A DNA stretch of 64,000 nucleotides from Acinetobacter albensis. GTDB taxonomy: Bacteria; Pseudomonadota; Gammaproteobacteria; Pseudomonadales; Moraxellaceae. The notes under the pieces were generated by a model. The model saw only the letters and a program-made list of their open reading frames with translations, did no database searches and had not been told where the DNA came from. The translations under genes were made by a program, and so were the position numbers. Below, in pieces: positions 45,478-54,725 of this stretch. The stretch's first letter is position 1; each line of letters opens with the position of its first letter. The stretch lies in the NCBI RefSeq assembly GCF_900095025.1, contig NZ_FMBK01000016.1:18702-82701 (forward strand), read 5' to 3'.

Positions 45478-46410
45478 TCAACCAGCAATTAGTGCCTGTT
45501 GACGCATTGCAACTATCAGACTGTCTCTGCGTGTTGTTTGAAATGACAAAACGCTACCTTCTTTAAAAACTTTTCTTGTAAGTCCGGTTAAAACTGAACC
45601 TGGTAAAACTTCGATTTGTAACCTTACGCCACGCTCCCATGCCGCCTGAACTGTGCTTTCCCAATCAATGGTTCGACACATGTTAAAAATTAAATCGTGT
45701 TTAATTTTTTCGCTTGCATGAATTAATCGCGCGGATGTACCACTCAAATATTTAAACTTTGCTGAATTTAATGGGATATTTTCCATCGCTTGAACCAACA
45801 GTTCTGCCTGCTCATCCAATAATTCACAATGGGATGGCACACTGACATTTAATTTTTTAGCAGTCGCTCCCTGATTTTTCGCAATATCGACGACTTGTTG
45901 CATCGCTTGTTCTGAACCAGAAATCACAATCTGGTTCGCGGCATTGATATTTGCGAGATAAACCTTCCCTATTTGTTGATAAACCTCGGCAACCCATCGT
46001 TTCACTTGTGACTTATCGGCATTCATAATCGCAGTCATGCCATAACCAGCAGGATAAGCCTCTTGCATGAGCCGTCCACGCAATGATACCAACTGCAAAC
46101 CTTGTTCAAAGCTATAAACGCCTGCCACGGCTGCCGCTGTCCATGCGCCGATCGATAATCCTGCGACATATTCAGGTTGTACCTGTTCATCCAGTAAAAT
46201 TGAAGAACTGATATAACCTGCAAGATACAAACACAGTTGTACTGCCTCAGTTGAACGTAGTGCTTCTGGTTGATCCAAGGTGAGTACATCATGCTGCAAA
46301 GCCACAGAAGCCCTATCTAAATAATGTCGCACCAAAGGATGTTCAGGTAAGTCATGAAGCATGTTGACTTTTTGAGCGCCTTGTCCCGGATATACCCACA
46401 TCGTACTCAT
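45478..46410 (-). CDS. mdcH: Malonate decarboxylase epsilon subunit (malonyl transferase) MdcH
   Basis: A 310-residue acyltransferase of the FabD fold that charges the MdcC acyl carrier protein with malonyl groups. Visible are PGQGAQK at the N-terminus and the nucleophile motif GLSIGAW (serine in GxSxG), with VPSHCELL supplying the active-site histidine. The frame extends to an ATG at 46431, but the AAAGGA ribosome site lies inside that extension, and the ATG at 46410 gives the family-like start MSTMWVYPGQG. Confidence 0.92.
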   Translation of the reverse strand: MSTMWVYPGQGAQKVNMLHDLPEHPLVRHYLDRASVALQHDVLTLDQPEALRSTEAVQLCLYLAGYISSSILLDEQVQPEYVAGLSIGAWTAAAVAGVYSFEQGLQLVSLRGRLMQEAYPAGYGMTAIMNADKSQVKRWVAEVYQQIGKVYLANINAANQIVISGSEQAMQQVVDIAKNQGATAKKLNVSVPSHCELLDEQAELLVQAMENIPLNSAKFKYLSGTSARLIHASEKIKHDLIFNMCRTIDWESTVQAAWERGVRLQIEVLPGSVLTGLTRKVFKEGSVLSFQTTRRDSLIVAMRQQALIAG

Positions 46411-46421
46411 ATGAATTCCTT

Positions 46422-47021
46422 TTATTGCCAAGGGTTTTCGACTAACACCGCAGCATGGCTAGATTTAAGCAAAATTTTACTTGAACCCCTTGCCCACTCT
46501 TTCAATGCCACACCACCATGTGGCGTTTGTAACTGCACATCCACCTTTTCTGTCGTTTCTTCCAATTGAATCAACATCTGATGCGCAAGCTGTTTATCCA
46601 AATAATTTGGCATTCGAATGATTAAATCGATATCACTCTGTGCATGTACAACTCGAATACCTGTGGCAAGCTCAAAACCAACACTGCCTGCATAGCCCCA
46701 TTGCACTGCAAAGTATTCCATCACATTTGCAATACCGACTAAGCGCTGTTGCAAATGTGGAAATGCTTGTAAATCAATATTCAGCACCTGCTCTGGGCTT
46801 ACACAACGAATAATCGCTGCTTTTGGCATTTGTGTGGCATAACGTTGATGACGCGCCTTGCCACGTATCCCTACGGCAACCATCGATGAATCACTAATGG
46901 CTCTTCGCACCACCACTGGATGTCCAGCTTGCATGGCTTCTATTGCCCATATAGGTGCTGAACCGTCAAGCTGCTCTACCGTCATCCCCCATAACAAATC
47001 ATGGGCTTGCAGGGCTTTCAT
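46422..47021 (-). CDS. mdcG: Malonate decarboxylase holo-ACP synthase MdcG
   Basis: A 199-residue phosphoribosyl-dephospho-CoA transferase that attaches the 2-prime-(5-phosphoribosyl)-3-prime-dephospho-CoA prosthetic group, made by MdcB, to the serine of MdcC. A nucleotidyltransferase-like SDIDLIIRMP motif (about residues 129-138) is visible. It lies 4 bp after mdcE and 11 bp before mdcH. Confidence 0.9.
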   Translation of the reverse strand: MKALQAHDLLWGMTVEQLDGSAPIWAIEAMQAGHPVVVRRAISDSSMVAVGIRGKARHQRYATQMPKAAIIRCVSPEQVLNIDLQAFPHLQQRLVGIANVMEYFAVQWGYAGSVGFELATGIRVVHAQSDIDLIIRMPNYLDKQLAHQMLIQLEETTEKVDVQLQTPHGGVALKEWARGSSKILLKSSHAAVLVENPWQ

Positions 47022-47025
47022 ACTG

Positions 47026-47847
47026 TTACCAGTCCGCAGCCAAGCGATCGCGGACTAATTTGGATGCTTGCCGATTTACGCCATGCAAACGATTTTCTAG
47101 TCCAACAGCACCTTGTTGCTGTACCTCAATAATTGCTTGCTCAATGCGTTGCTGAACTTGTGCAACATCTGTATCAGTAGGTTGGATGGGATTGGATACT
47201 GTTAAAATATCTGTCAGTAAACCCAAACTCGAATAGCTTTCAATGTCATAGGCCATTGGTGGAATACTGGCAGCCAATTTTTCTAACTCGTCAACAGAAC
47301 GTAAAGTCACACGAGCAGCCGACTCTTTGCCCATCGCATGTACCATGACTCCTTCATCATTAAGGGCAAAAATACGATTGGCCTGATAACCATGTGCAAG
47401 AAAAGCACCAGACATCGATTTGCCTACCAGCAGGCTGATCACGGGATGTTTGGCTAATCGCGCTCTAGCATAACTATCGACAGCACCAGCTAAAGCCAGA
47501 TAAATCCCAAGCACTTCTTCACGTCGACCATAAGCCTGACTCGGTACATCCACCACACAAATAATGGCGCGCTTAGACTCAAGCTCACGGTCTTGTTGAA
47601 TCACATCATCAACCGCTTTGGCCAAAGTCCAACCTTCTAATACACCCACCTCACCGTTACGGGCACGTGGATACACATTTTCTGCATTCGGTACAACTGC
47701 AATGACACGAACAGCCTGTTGCTGAAAATGACCATCTGCAACCAAAACAGAATCGGTATATTGTTTAACTTGGCTACAATCCTTCGTCAGTGCATGAAAC
47801 CAATTTAAGCCACGCACTGAAGTGTTGTGATCAATATCATGACTCAT
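47026..47847 (-). CDS. mdcE: Malonate decarboxylase gamma subunit MdcE
   Basis: A 273-residue protein of the biotin-independent carboxyltransferase/crotonase-like fold that forms, with MdcD, the enzyme decarboxylating malonyl-S-ACP to acetyl-S-ACP. The segments VVDVPSQAYGRREEVLGIYLALAGAVDSYARARLAKHPVISLLVGKSMSGAFLAHGYQA are family-typical. The start overlaps the end of mdcD by ATGA. Confidence 0.93.
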   Translation of the reverse strand: MSHDIDHNTSVRGLNWFHALTKDCSQVKQYTDSVLVADGHFQQQAVRVIAVVPNAENVYPRARNGEVGVLEGWTLAKAVDDVIQQDRELESKRAIICVVDVPSQAYGRREEVLGIYLALAGAVDSYARARLAKHPVISLLVGKSMSGAFLAHGYQANRIFALNDEGVMVHAMGKESAARVTLRSVDELEKLAASIPPMAYDIESYSSLGLLTDILTVSNPIQPTDTDVAQVQQRIEQAIIEVQQQGAVGLENRLHGVNRQASKLVRDRLAADW

Positions 47848-48695
47848 GATGACGCTCCTTGATAAAGTGCTTGTACTTGCTCTGGTGTCAATTGTTCAGC
47901 AGTATCAATATTTTCTAGACGTGGCAAATAAAACTGATAATTTGTACTACGATGTAACTGTGGTACACCTTGGGTCATAAAATCTTGAACTTGCTGTTTA
48001 ATTTGATCACGATTATCCTCAACAAAACTGTCAATCATGGCACTGGCTGAGCGTTGTTGCCCACCTGTGATGCTCCAAATAAAGGGACGGTCTTTCGAGT
48101 CGTACTCTTGAACACCGGCTTCTTGTTCAATGACTTGTGGGCCATTCAGCCCAAGACGACCTTCTTGCGTCATGATTAAATAACTGCATAATCCCGCGGC
48201 AATTGACATGCCACCAAAGCATCCTACACTGCCTGCAACCACACCAATCACGGGACGATACTGGCGTAAATCTACAATTGCGGCATGAATTTCAGCAATC
48301 GCCGCCAAGCCTAAATTGGCTTCTTGTAAACGCACACCGCCTGTTTCAAGCAACAAAATCGCGGTGGTTGGAATTCCTTTGCGGTTATCTTCAGCCGCCA
48401 GTTCTAATGCACCAGCGATTTTTGCGCCACCGACCTCTCCCAGACTTCCGCCCTGAAAAAGACCTTCAATTGAAATCACGACCACAGGTTGTTGTTGGAT
48501 AACGCCTTTGGCCACCACCACACCATCATCCGCTTGGGGAACGATATTTTGTTTCATCAACCACGGTGACATGATTCGTGCAAAAGGATCTAATAATTCA
48601 CGGAAGCTATTTTCATCTAAAAGCGCTTTGACACGTTCACGTGCATTCAGTTCAATAAAGCTGGGCTTATTGAGTAACATTGCTAAATCAGCCAC
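47844..48695 (-). CDS. mdcD: Malonate decarboxylase beta subunit MdcD
   Basis: A 283-residue carboxyltransferase-type subunit (malonyl-S-ACP decarboxylase). It has the SFRELLDPFARIMSPWL region, GGSLGEVGGAKIAGALELA, and VIGVVAGSVGCFGGMSIAAGLCSYLIMTQEGRLGLNGPQVIE, with an oxyanion-type glycine run. It overlaps mdcC by 8 bp and mdcE by 4 bp, so the subunits are translated in a coupled way. Confidence 0.94.
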   Translation of the reverse strand: MADLAMLLNKPSFIELNARERVKALLDENSFRELLDPFARIMSPWLMKQNIVPQADDGVVVAKGVIQQQPVVVISIEGLFQGGSLGEVGGAKIAGALELAAEDNRKGIPTTAILLLETGGVRLQEANLGLAAIAEIHAAIVDLRQYRPVIGVVAGSVGCFGGMSIAAGLCSYLIMTQEGRLGLNGPQVIEQEAGVQEYDSKDRPFIWSITGGQQRSASAMIDSFVEDNRDQIKQQVQDFMTQGVPQLHRSTNYQFYLPRLENIDTAEQLTPEQVQALYQGASS

Positions 48696-48987
48696 GGTTC
48701 ACCTCTTCTAATGCTTGTTCAAAACGTAAACGCACCACACCTGGTGTTGCACCAAAGTCATGAATATCTGCATGGACTGCAGGGGGAGTTTGCGCACTGA
48801 ACATGCGTTCAAATAAGTTTTTCCAACGTTGCGAACTTCCATCCACAGAGGTCACCACTTGAATGGTTATTTTTTCTGTTTGATTCGGTTGCATTAATAT
48901 TTCAAGGTCGCCTGAACCGACGCAACCGACCAAAGCTTGTCTGGTTGGTGCGGCGCTTGCAGGAAACTCAAAATTCAGTATTTCCAT
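48688..48987 (-). CDS. mdcC: Malonate decarboxylase delta subunit (acyl carrier protein) MdcC
   Basis: A 99-residue acyl carrier protein. The serine that carries the phosphoribosyl-dephospho-CoA arm is in VGCVGSGDLEILM (about residue 26). Malonyl is loaded by MdcA or MdcH, decarboxylated by MdcDE, and the acetyl group is exchanged for malonate. It lies 25 bp after mdcB. Confidence 0.93.
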   Translation of the reverse strand: MEILNFEFPASAAPTRQALVGCVGSGDLEILMQPNQTEKITIQVVTSVDGSSQRWKNLFERMFSAQTPPAVHADIHDFGATPGVVRLRFEQALEEVNRG

Positions 48988-49012
48988 TACTTTTCTTCCT
49001 ATTTATTTTGAA

Positions 49013-49873
49013 TTAAAGTTGTTCAACACGGTCAAGAAATAAAGTCGCCGCCAATAAATCAGCGACTCCTCCTGGGGAAGCATTCAAACGCATTAAATCT
49101 ATTTCTAAGAACTGTAATGCACGCTTTCCTGTATCCGTGGCATATCCCCCTAATTCGAGTACATATTTCGCACCCTTTTGCATGCGCTTTAAACCTAATT
49201 CGCCCGAACGATACAACACACAGGTATCTTTTAGCGTGGCCATCATTGCAAGTAGACTGTCTACTCGCGCTGCGACTTCAGGATGATACTGCGCACGACT
49301 GGCGCGTAACTGGGGTAATCCAAAATGCATAATCACTGGAAAACCCTGTTGTGCTTGAAGCTTAGCACCACCTGCACCATATTTTTTCTGTACAAATTGA
49401 CCATGACTTTCAGTCTGTTCGGGAATAAATCGGTCTTCTAAACAGGCAATTTCTGCTGCAAGTTGACAAATCTCTGCTGCTTTAATGGTTTTTGCTTTTT
49501 GGCTATTTAAGGCTGTTGCTGTAACCAATAAACCCAAAGCCCAAATTGCACCACGATGTGTATTAACTCCTTGCGTTTCCGCCAACATCACAGCTTCGCC
49601 ATCACGGCCAATTTGCCCAATCGCTTCACGCAAACGTTGTGAAACAGTGCCCTGTTCAAAAGCAACTTGAGCCATTGCCTCAAACATTGGTTTTAGGCTT
49701 TGAGCTGAGCGCTCCATCAGTTCTAGCGTTAAATCATGATGTGCACCATTGCCTCTACGATCGACCAATGCCGGTTTCGGGGTCAAATTCACTTCATCCA
49801 TTAACGCATCGACAGCGCATTCAGCTAAAAAACTGCAATAGTGCCGTGTCTGATTTTGTACAAATGCATTCAT
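49013..49873 (-). CDS. mdcB: Triphosphoribosyl-dephospho-CoA synthase MdcB
   Basis: A 286-residue CitG/MdcB-family enzyme that makes the prosthetic group precursor from dephospho-CoA and ATP. Family sequences include TPKPALVDRRGNGAHHDLTLELMERSA near the N-terminus, GVNTHRGAIWALGLL, and LNASPGGVADLLAATLFL at the C-terminus. Its ATG shares one base with the mdcA stop. Placing the prosthetic-group genes inside the operon is normal for mdc clusters. Confidence 0.93.
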   Translation of the reverse strand: MNAFVQNQTRHYCSFLAECAVDALMDEVNLTPKPALVDRRGNGAHHDLTLELMERSAQSLKPMFEAMAQVAFEQGTVSQRLREAIGQIGRDGEAVMLAETQGVNTHRGAIWALGLLVTATALNSQKAKTIKAAEICQLAAEIACLEDRFIPEQTESHGQFVQKKYGAGGAKLQAQQGFPVIMHFGLPQLRASRAQYHPEVAARVDSLLAMMATLKDTCVLYRSGELGLKRMQKGAKYVLELGGYATDTGKRALQFLEIDLMRLNASPGGVADLLAATLFLDRVEQL

Positions 49874-51552
49874 TACCAGCTCCTGAATTTTGCAGGTGGT
49901 TGATATAAACCATCAGACCATGCCACCAAGTCACTGATACTTTTTGCAGCCAACCATTCACGAGTTGCATCTGTACGACGAATGCCCAAATCTTCTGGGA
50001 AGACCACCAGACCATCTTGTCTTAAACGTTCTGTGGTTTTAGGGTCTTGCTTAAGCCCAATTTCTGTCACGCCTGCAACTGCAGCAATCATTTCTTCCCG
50101 TTCTTGTAAGCTGCTGGCTTTATACAAGTAGGCGATGCCCTCTTCAGTCAATAAATGGGTGACATCATCACCATAAATCATGATCGGGGCTAAAGGCATA
50201 TTGGATTTTTTAGCCACCTCTACTGCATCTAAAGTTTCTACAAAAGTCGGTTTACCGCCCTCTTGGAACGTTTCAACCATTTGCACCACAAGTTTTTTAC
50301 CACGTGCTAAATAAGTATCTGTTTCAGTCGCACCCGATAAACGCATATCCAACCAAGCTGGTGTAGCATGACGACGACCGCGTGGATCATGTCCCATATT
50401 CGGTGCACCACCAAAACCTGCTAAACGACCTTTGGTGACTGTGGATGAATGGCCTTGACCATCGACTTGTAAGGTCGCTCCAATAAACAGATCAACCGCA
50501 TATTGCCCCGCGAGCTGACACATCATCCGGTTAGAGCGTAAGGAACCATCACGGCCAGTGAAGAAGATATCTGGACGAGCTGCAACATATTTTTCCATGC
50601 CCAGTTCTGTACCGAAACAATGCACACTTTCGACCCAACCTGATTCGATTGCAGGAATTAATGTCGGATGTGGATTTAAGGTCCAATTGCGGCAAATTTT
50701 GCCTTTTAAACCTAATGACTCACCATAAGTCGGTAAAATCAGTTCAATTGCAGCGGTATTAAAGCCAATCCCATGATTCAGTGATTGCACATTGTGACGT
50801 TCGTAAATACCACGAATAGCCATCATCGCCATCAGTACGTGCATAGAGGTAATATGCTTTGGATCACGGGTAAAAAGCGGTTCGATATAAAAAGGTTTGT
50901 CTGCCACCACCACAAAATCGACCCATGAGGCAGGAATATCGACACGTGGTAAATCGGTAACATCATCAACCAGCTCATTAACCTGCACAATCACAATGCC
51001 ATCGCTGAATGCAGCAGGTTCAATCAATGCAGGCGTATCTTCTGTACTCGGGCCTGTATAAATGTTGCCATGACGATCGGCTTTAAAGCCTGCGGATAAC
51101 ACGACATTTGGAATCAAGTCGACCAATAAACGTGAATACAATTCGATATAGGTATGAATTGCCCCCACTTCCAGTAAACCATCTTCAAGCAATTGGCTAA
51201 TACGTAAGCTTTGTGTGCCTGCAAAAGAGAAATCTAATTTTTTAGCGATACCTTTTTCAAATAAATCGAGATGTTCAGAACGACCGACACTCGGCATAAT
51301 CATATGCAAATTGTTTAAAACATTAGGATTGGTTTGTGCCAATGAGCGCGATAAAAAATCAGCCTGCTTTTGATTATTACCTTCTAACACGACACGATCA
51401 CCCGGAGTGATGAGGGTTTCCAACACCTTAATAATATCCTGAGTCGGAATCACCACCCCATCTGTATACTGACGTGCCTGATCAATTTTTAACTGTTTTC
51501 TCTGATGGCGTGTATCCCACTTACGCTCTTCGTGCTGAACAGAACCTTCCAT
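49873..51552 (-). CDS. mdcA: Malonate decarboxylase alpha subunit (ACP transferase) MdcA
   Basis: A 559-residue acetyl-S-ACP:malonate ACP transferase of the CoA-transferase-like fold, which exchanges acetyl for malonyl on MdcC. It is the first gene of the operon and has an AGGATAA ribosome site. The region GDRVVLEGNNQKQADFLSR at the N-terminus and LGMEKYVAARPDIFFTGRDGSLRSNRMMCQLAGQYAVDLFIGATLQVDGQGHSST are family-typical. It is followed without gaps by the remaining mdc and mad genes. Confidence 0.94.
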   Translation of the reverse strand: MEGSVQHEERKWDTRHQRKQLKIDQARQYTDGVVIPTQDIIKVLETLITPGDRVVLEGNNQKQADFLSRSLAQTNPNVLNNLHMIMPSVGRSEHLDLFEKGIAKKLDFSFAGTQSLRISQLLEDGLLEVGAIHTYIELYSRLLVDLIPNVVLSAGFKADRHGNIYTGPSTEDTPALIEPAAFSDGIVIVQVNELVDDVTDLPRVDIPASWVDFVVVADKPFYIEPLFTRDPKHITSMHVLMAMMAIRGIYERHNVQSLNHGIGFNTAAIELILPTYGESLGLKGKICRNWTLNPHPTLIPAIESGWVESVHCFGTELGMEKYVAARPDIFFTGRDGSLRSNRMMCQLAGQYAVDLFIGATLQVDGQGHSSTVTKGRLAGFGGAPNMGHDPRGRRHATPAWLDMRLSGATETDTYLARGKKLVVQMVETFQEGGKPTFVETLDAVEVAKKSNMPLAPIMIYGDDVTHLLTEEGIAYLYKASSLQEREEMIAAVAGVTEIGLKQDPKTTERLRQDGLVVFPEDLGIRRTDATREWLAAKSISDLVAWSDGLYQPPAKFRSW

Positions 51553-52077
51553 GTCATTATCCTAGTTTTGTATTGTGGTCTAAGTCTATAAAAGCGTTTT
51601 ATTGGAGATTGATCAATCAACCTTGAATCACTTTCATTAACTTGAAGTTAATACAAATTTTGGACATTAATATGAATATCCGTATTTTTAAAACCATGAG
51701 GATTATTTAAATTCAGGAAATTTGATAGGGAAATAAACAACAACATTTCATCCTCATTGAGGACAACTTAAGGGTGAGCGGGTAAAAAATGATTTGCTAT
51801 CATCCACAAAAAATTTAGATTTTTATACTGTAAAAATGAATTTAAGAGATCAAATTAAAGGAAAATGATGAATCAGATATGCGCGAAATATAAGTTCATT
51901 CGCATATCCAAGACTAAAGTCTACCTCATTTCATTCTTATTAAAGTTCAAGAGTGTGAACCTAAAAAATGGCATTTACCCTATTCAGTATTTTAATCAAC
52001 ATAATGTCTTAGATCACGCTTGTAGATATCGTCAATTTTATCTAATACGTCCTTTTATCATTCGCCACATAATAAAA
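51553..52077. promoter_or_regulatory. Upstream region of the malonate operon
   Basis: 525 bp. The mdcA promoter lies at the left end; a 12-bp palindrome GATTGATCAATC at 51607-51618, 55 bp before the mdcA ATG, could be a regulator site (MdcR or another). An 84-codon open frame at 51865-52119 overlaps the quiA terminator and is not accepted as a gene. Nothing else is recognised. Confidence 0.4.
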
Positions 52078-52108
52078 AATACCTGCCAGTATTTAACCAG
52101 CAGGTATT
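52078..52108 (-). terminator. Rho-independent terminator after quiA
   Basis: A perfect 9-bp stem (AATACCTGC at 52078-52086, GCAGGTATT at 52100-52108) is followed on the minus strand by a TTTTTATT tail, 34 bp beyond the quiA stop. It marks the end of the pca-qui transcription unit. Confidence 0.82.
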
Positions 52109-52141
52109 CATTTCTTTAAGTGTGTATGGATTATTAATACT

Positions 52142-54571
52142 CTATTTTTCTAAAGCATAGGCAATCACATAATCACCATGATCTGGAGATTGACGTGCAC
52201 CACCTGCAGAAATAACAACGTACTGTTTTCCAGTTTTAGGCGAAACATAACTGATCGGTGTGCCTTGACTACCAACAGGTAAACGTGATTTCCACAGTTC
52301 TTGACCATTTGATGAATTAAATGCTCTCAAATAGTAATCTTGAGTTGCAGCGAAGAAGACTAAACCACCTTGTGTCGCCATTGGCCCTCCAATGGTTGGC
52401 ATACCAATTGGTGCTTTCATCATCATTTTAATTCCCATCGGGCCAGTGTCTTGAACTGTGCCTAATGGAACTTGCCATGCAATTTGACGCGTAGTCATAT
52501 CAATCGCGGTCATGGTTCCAAAAGGCGGTTTTTGACATGGAATACCCAAAACAGACATAAATCGGTTTTTATTCACTTTATATGGTGTTCCATTCATCGG
52601 CACAGCGCCCATGCCTGTATTGACCTTTTCACCACCATCTGCTTGAATCTTGAGGTCTTCTGGCGTCTGTTTAATCAGTTGAATCCATAAACCTAAGCGC
52701 ATATCGTTCACAAACATGTAACGATGCGTCGGATCAAATGCAATACTTCCCCAATTCATTCCACCTAAAGAACCTGGGAAACTGAGTGAAACATCTGTAC
52801 CAGGTGCTGTAAATAAACCATCGTAACGCATTGATTTAAAGTTAATACGGCACATCAACTGATCAAATGGCGTGGCACCCCACATATCTGATTCAGTTAT
52901 CGTTTGATTACCAATTTGTGGCATTTCAACGGAACGTGGCTGTGTTGCACTATATTGCTCATTTGGAATATCAGCAGGTTTAACAGGTTGTTCAATTACT
53001 TTGGTTAACGATTGACCTGTCACACGGTCAAGAACAAAAAACTGTCCAGACTTTGTCCCAATCACCACAGCGGGTTTCGTTGTTCCGTCTTTCATTGGAA
53101 AATCAACCAAACTTGGCTGCATAGGCAAATCAAAATCCCAAAGATCATTATGTACGGTTTGATAAACCCACTTTTCTTTACCTGTGGTCGCATCTAAAGC
53201 CAACACAGATGTATTGTATTTATGATCAATCGATTGACGGTTTCCACCCCATACATCGACAGATGAACTACCCATAGGTAAAAATACGGTATTCATTTGT
53301 GGATCATAAGACATCGCGGCCCAAGAATTCGCAGAACTTCGTTTGTAAATTTCACCCGGTTTTAATACATAATTAGGATCTGGATTACGGGGATCAAACG
53401 CCCAACGTAATTTACCTGTAATGACATCGTATGCACGAATTACACCACCTGGCATATCTGCTGCTACGTTATCTGCAATACGACTGCCAACCACAATGGT
53501 TGTACCCGCAATCGTTGGCGCTGAAGTTACCTCAAAACGTGGAGCTGCTGTTCCAGCACCCAAACCTTCAAGTAAGTTTACAGTTCCATTCACACCGAAG
53601 TCTTTACAACGCTCACCGGTATCGGCATTTACTGCAATTAAACGACCATCTGGAGTATTGGTATAGACACGACGCGGACAAACAGTATTACTGGCCACCG
53701 AAGTGACTGGAGTAGAACCAACTAAAGTGGGTTGTACCAAGGCTTGAGTAGAATCAAAATAGGCAACACCTCGACAGCGCTCCCAAGCATCAGCTTTTGA
53801 GTTGACTTCAGCTTTCCAAAGTTGCTTACCTGTATCGGTATCTAGTGCAAAAATATTGTTATGTGGTGTACAAATAAAAACTTTATCTCCCACTTGTAAG
53901 GGAGTGACTTGGTCTTCAGCCCCATTACCCGAACCCGTGGTCAAATCGCCAGTTTGGAAACGCCAAACTTCTTTTAAATCTTTTACGTTATTACGATTAA
54001 TTTGATCTAATGCAGCAAAACGACTACCTCCAGCATCGCCGCCATAATGTTCCCAATTTACCTGCTTCTTAGCAGGATCTACAGGAACCAAAGGCAACTC
54101 CTGACCAGATGCAGCGACAGTTGGATGCGGTTGGAACATTTGATAAAAACCAATCAACATGCCAACCACTACAACACTTGCAACACCATAAGCGGGTAAT
54201 GAAATACTACTTTGATACTGATAACGACGAATGGATGGTAGCGTGAACATCAAAGCTGCAAATAAACCAGCAGGAAACATCAGACGAGAAAATAATGCCC
54301 AAAAATCCCAACCAGCATCAACCCATGCCCAAATCAGTGTTCCTACAAAAACCAAAGCAAAAAGTGCAACACCAAGGGCTTTCTTTTTAAAGATAAAAAA
54401 TGCAGAAACAGCGGTAAAAATACCTGCAATTAAAAAGTACCATGAACCACCTAGGCTCACTAACTTTCCACCGCCAACGATATAAAATAAGCCCGTCAGT
54501 AATAAGGCAAGACCCAAGATAAAACACCATATCTTAAATATGGTTTGGGTTTTAGGGGATCGTTCAGACAT
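52142..54571 (-). CDS. quiA: PQQ-dependent quinate/shikimate dehydrogenase QuiA
   Basis: A membrane-bound quinoprotein of 809 residues oxidising quinate to 3-dehydroquinate (and shikimate to 3-dehydroshikimate) in the periplasm, passing electrons to quinone. Five N-terminal helices (about residues 12-140) anchor an eight-bladed PQQ propeller with repeated W-motifs such as VNWEHYGGDAGGSRFAALDQINRNN and KQLWKAEV. The frame extends to 54619, but the ATG at 54571 has a GGAG ribosome site and gives the length I recall for A. baylyi QuiA. Last gene of the pca-qui run. Confidence 0.94.
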   Translation of the reverse strand: MSERSPKTQTIFKIWCFILGLALLLTGLFYIVGGGKLVSLGGSWYFLIAGIFTAVSAFFIFKKKALGVALFALVFVGTLIWAWVDAGWDFWALFSRLMFPAGLFAALMFTLPSIRRYQYQSSISLPAYGVASVVVVGMLIGFYQMFQPHPTVAASGQELPLVPVDPAKKQVNWEHYGGDAGGSRFAALDQINRNNVKDLKEVWRFQTGDLTTGSGNGAEDQVTPLQVGDKVFICTPHNNIFALDTDTGKQLWKAEVNSKADAWERCRGVAYFDSTQALVQPTLVGSTPVTSVASNTVCPRRVYTNTPDGRLIAVNADTGERCKDFGVNGTVNLLEGLGAGTAAPRFEVTSAPTIAGTTIVVGSRIADNVAADMPGGVIRAYDVITGKLRWAFDPRNPDPNYVLKPGEIYKRSSANSWAAMSYDPQMNTVFLPMGSSSVDVWGGNRQSIDHKYNTSVLALDATTGKEKWVYQTVHNDLWDFDLPMQPSLVDFPMKDGTTKPAVVIGTKSGQFFVLDRVTGQSLTKVIEQPVKPADIPNEQYSATQPRSVEMPQIGNQTITESDMWGATPFDQLMCRINFKSMRYDGLFTAPGTDVSLSFPGSLGGMNWGSIAFDPTHRYMFVNDMRLGLWIQLIKQTPEDLKIQADGGEKVNTGMGAVPMNGTPYKVNKNRFMSVLGIPCQKPPFGTMTAIDMTTRQIAWQVPLGTVQDTGPMGIKMMMKAPIGMPTIGGPMATQGGLVFFAATQDYYLRAFNSSNGQELWKSRLPVGSQGTPISYVSPKTGKQYVVISAGGARQSPDHGDYVIAYALEK

Positions 54572-54725
54572 GAATTTTACTCCAGCAATCACAACATGTA
54601 TAAATGAAAAGTCTTTCAAACTTATTCAAAAAATATGTTCTATATAAACGTTTTCAGCTAGAGCGATAAAATCGTCCTAGCTGTTAAAATTGTGTAAAAA
54701 CTTTTAATTAGATCAATTCTTCAGA

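Noticed and set aside
51865..52119. 84-codon plus-strand ORF before quiA terminator
   Set aside because: It overlaps a clear terminator hairpin, its composition is not protein-like, and it lies between two minus-strand operons.
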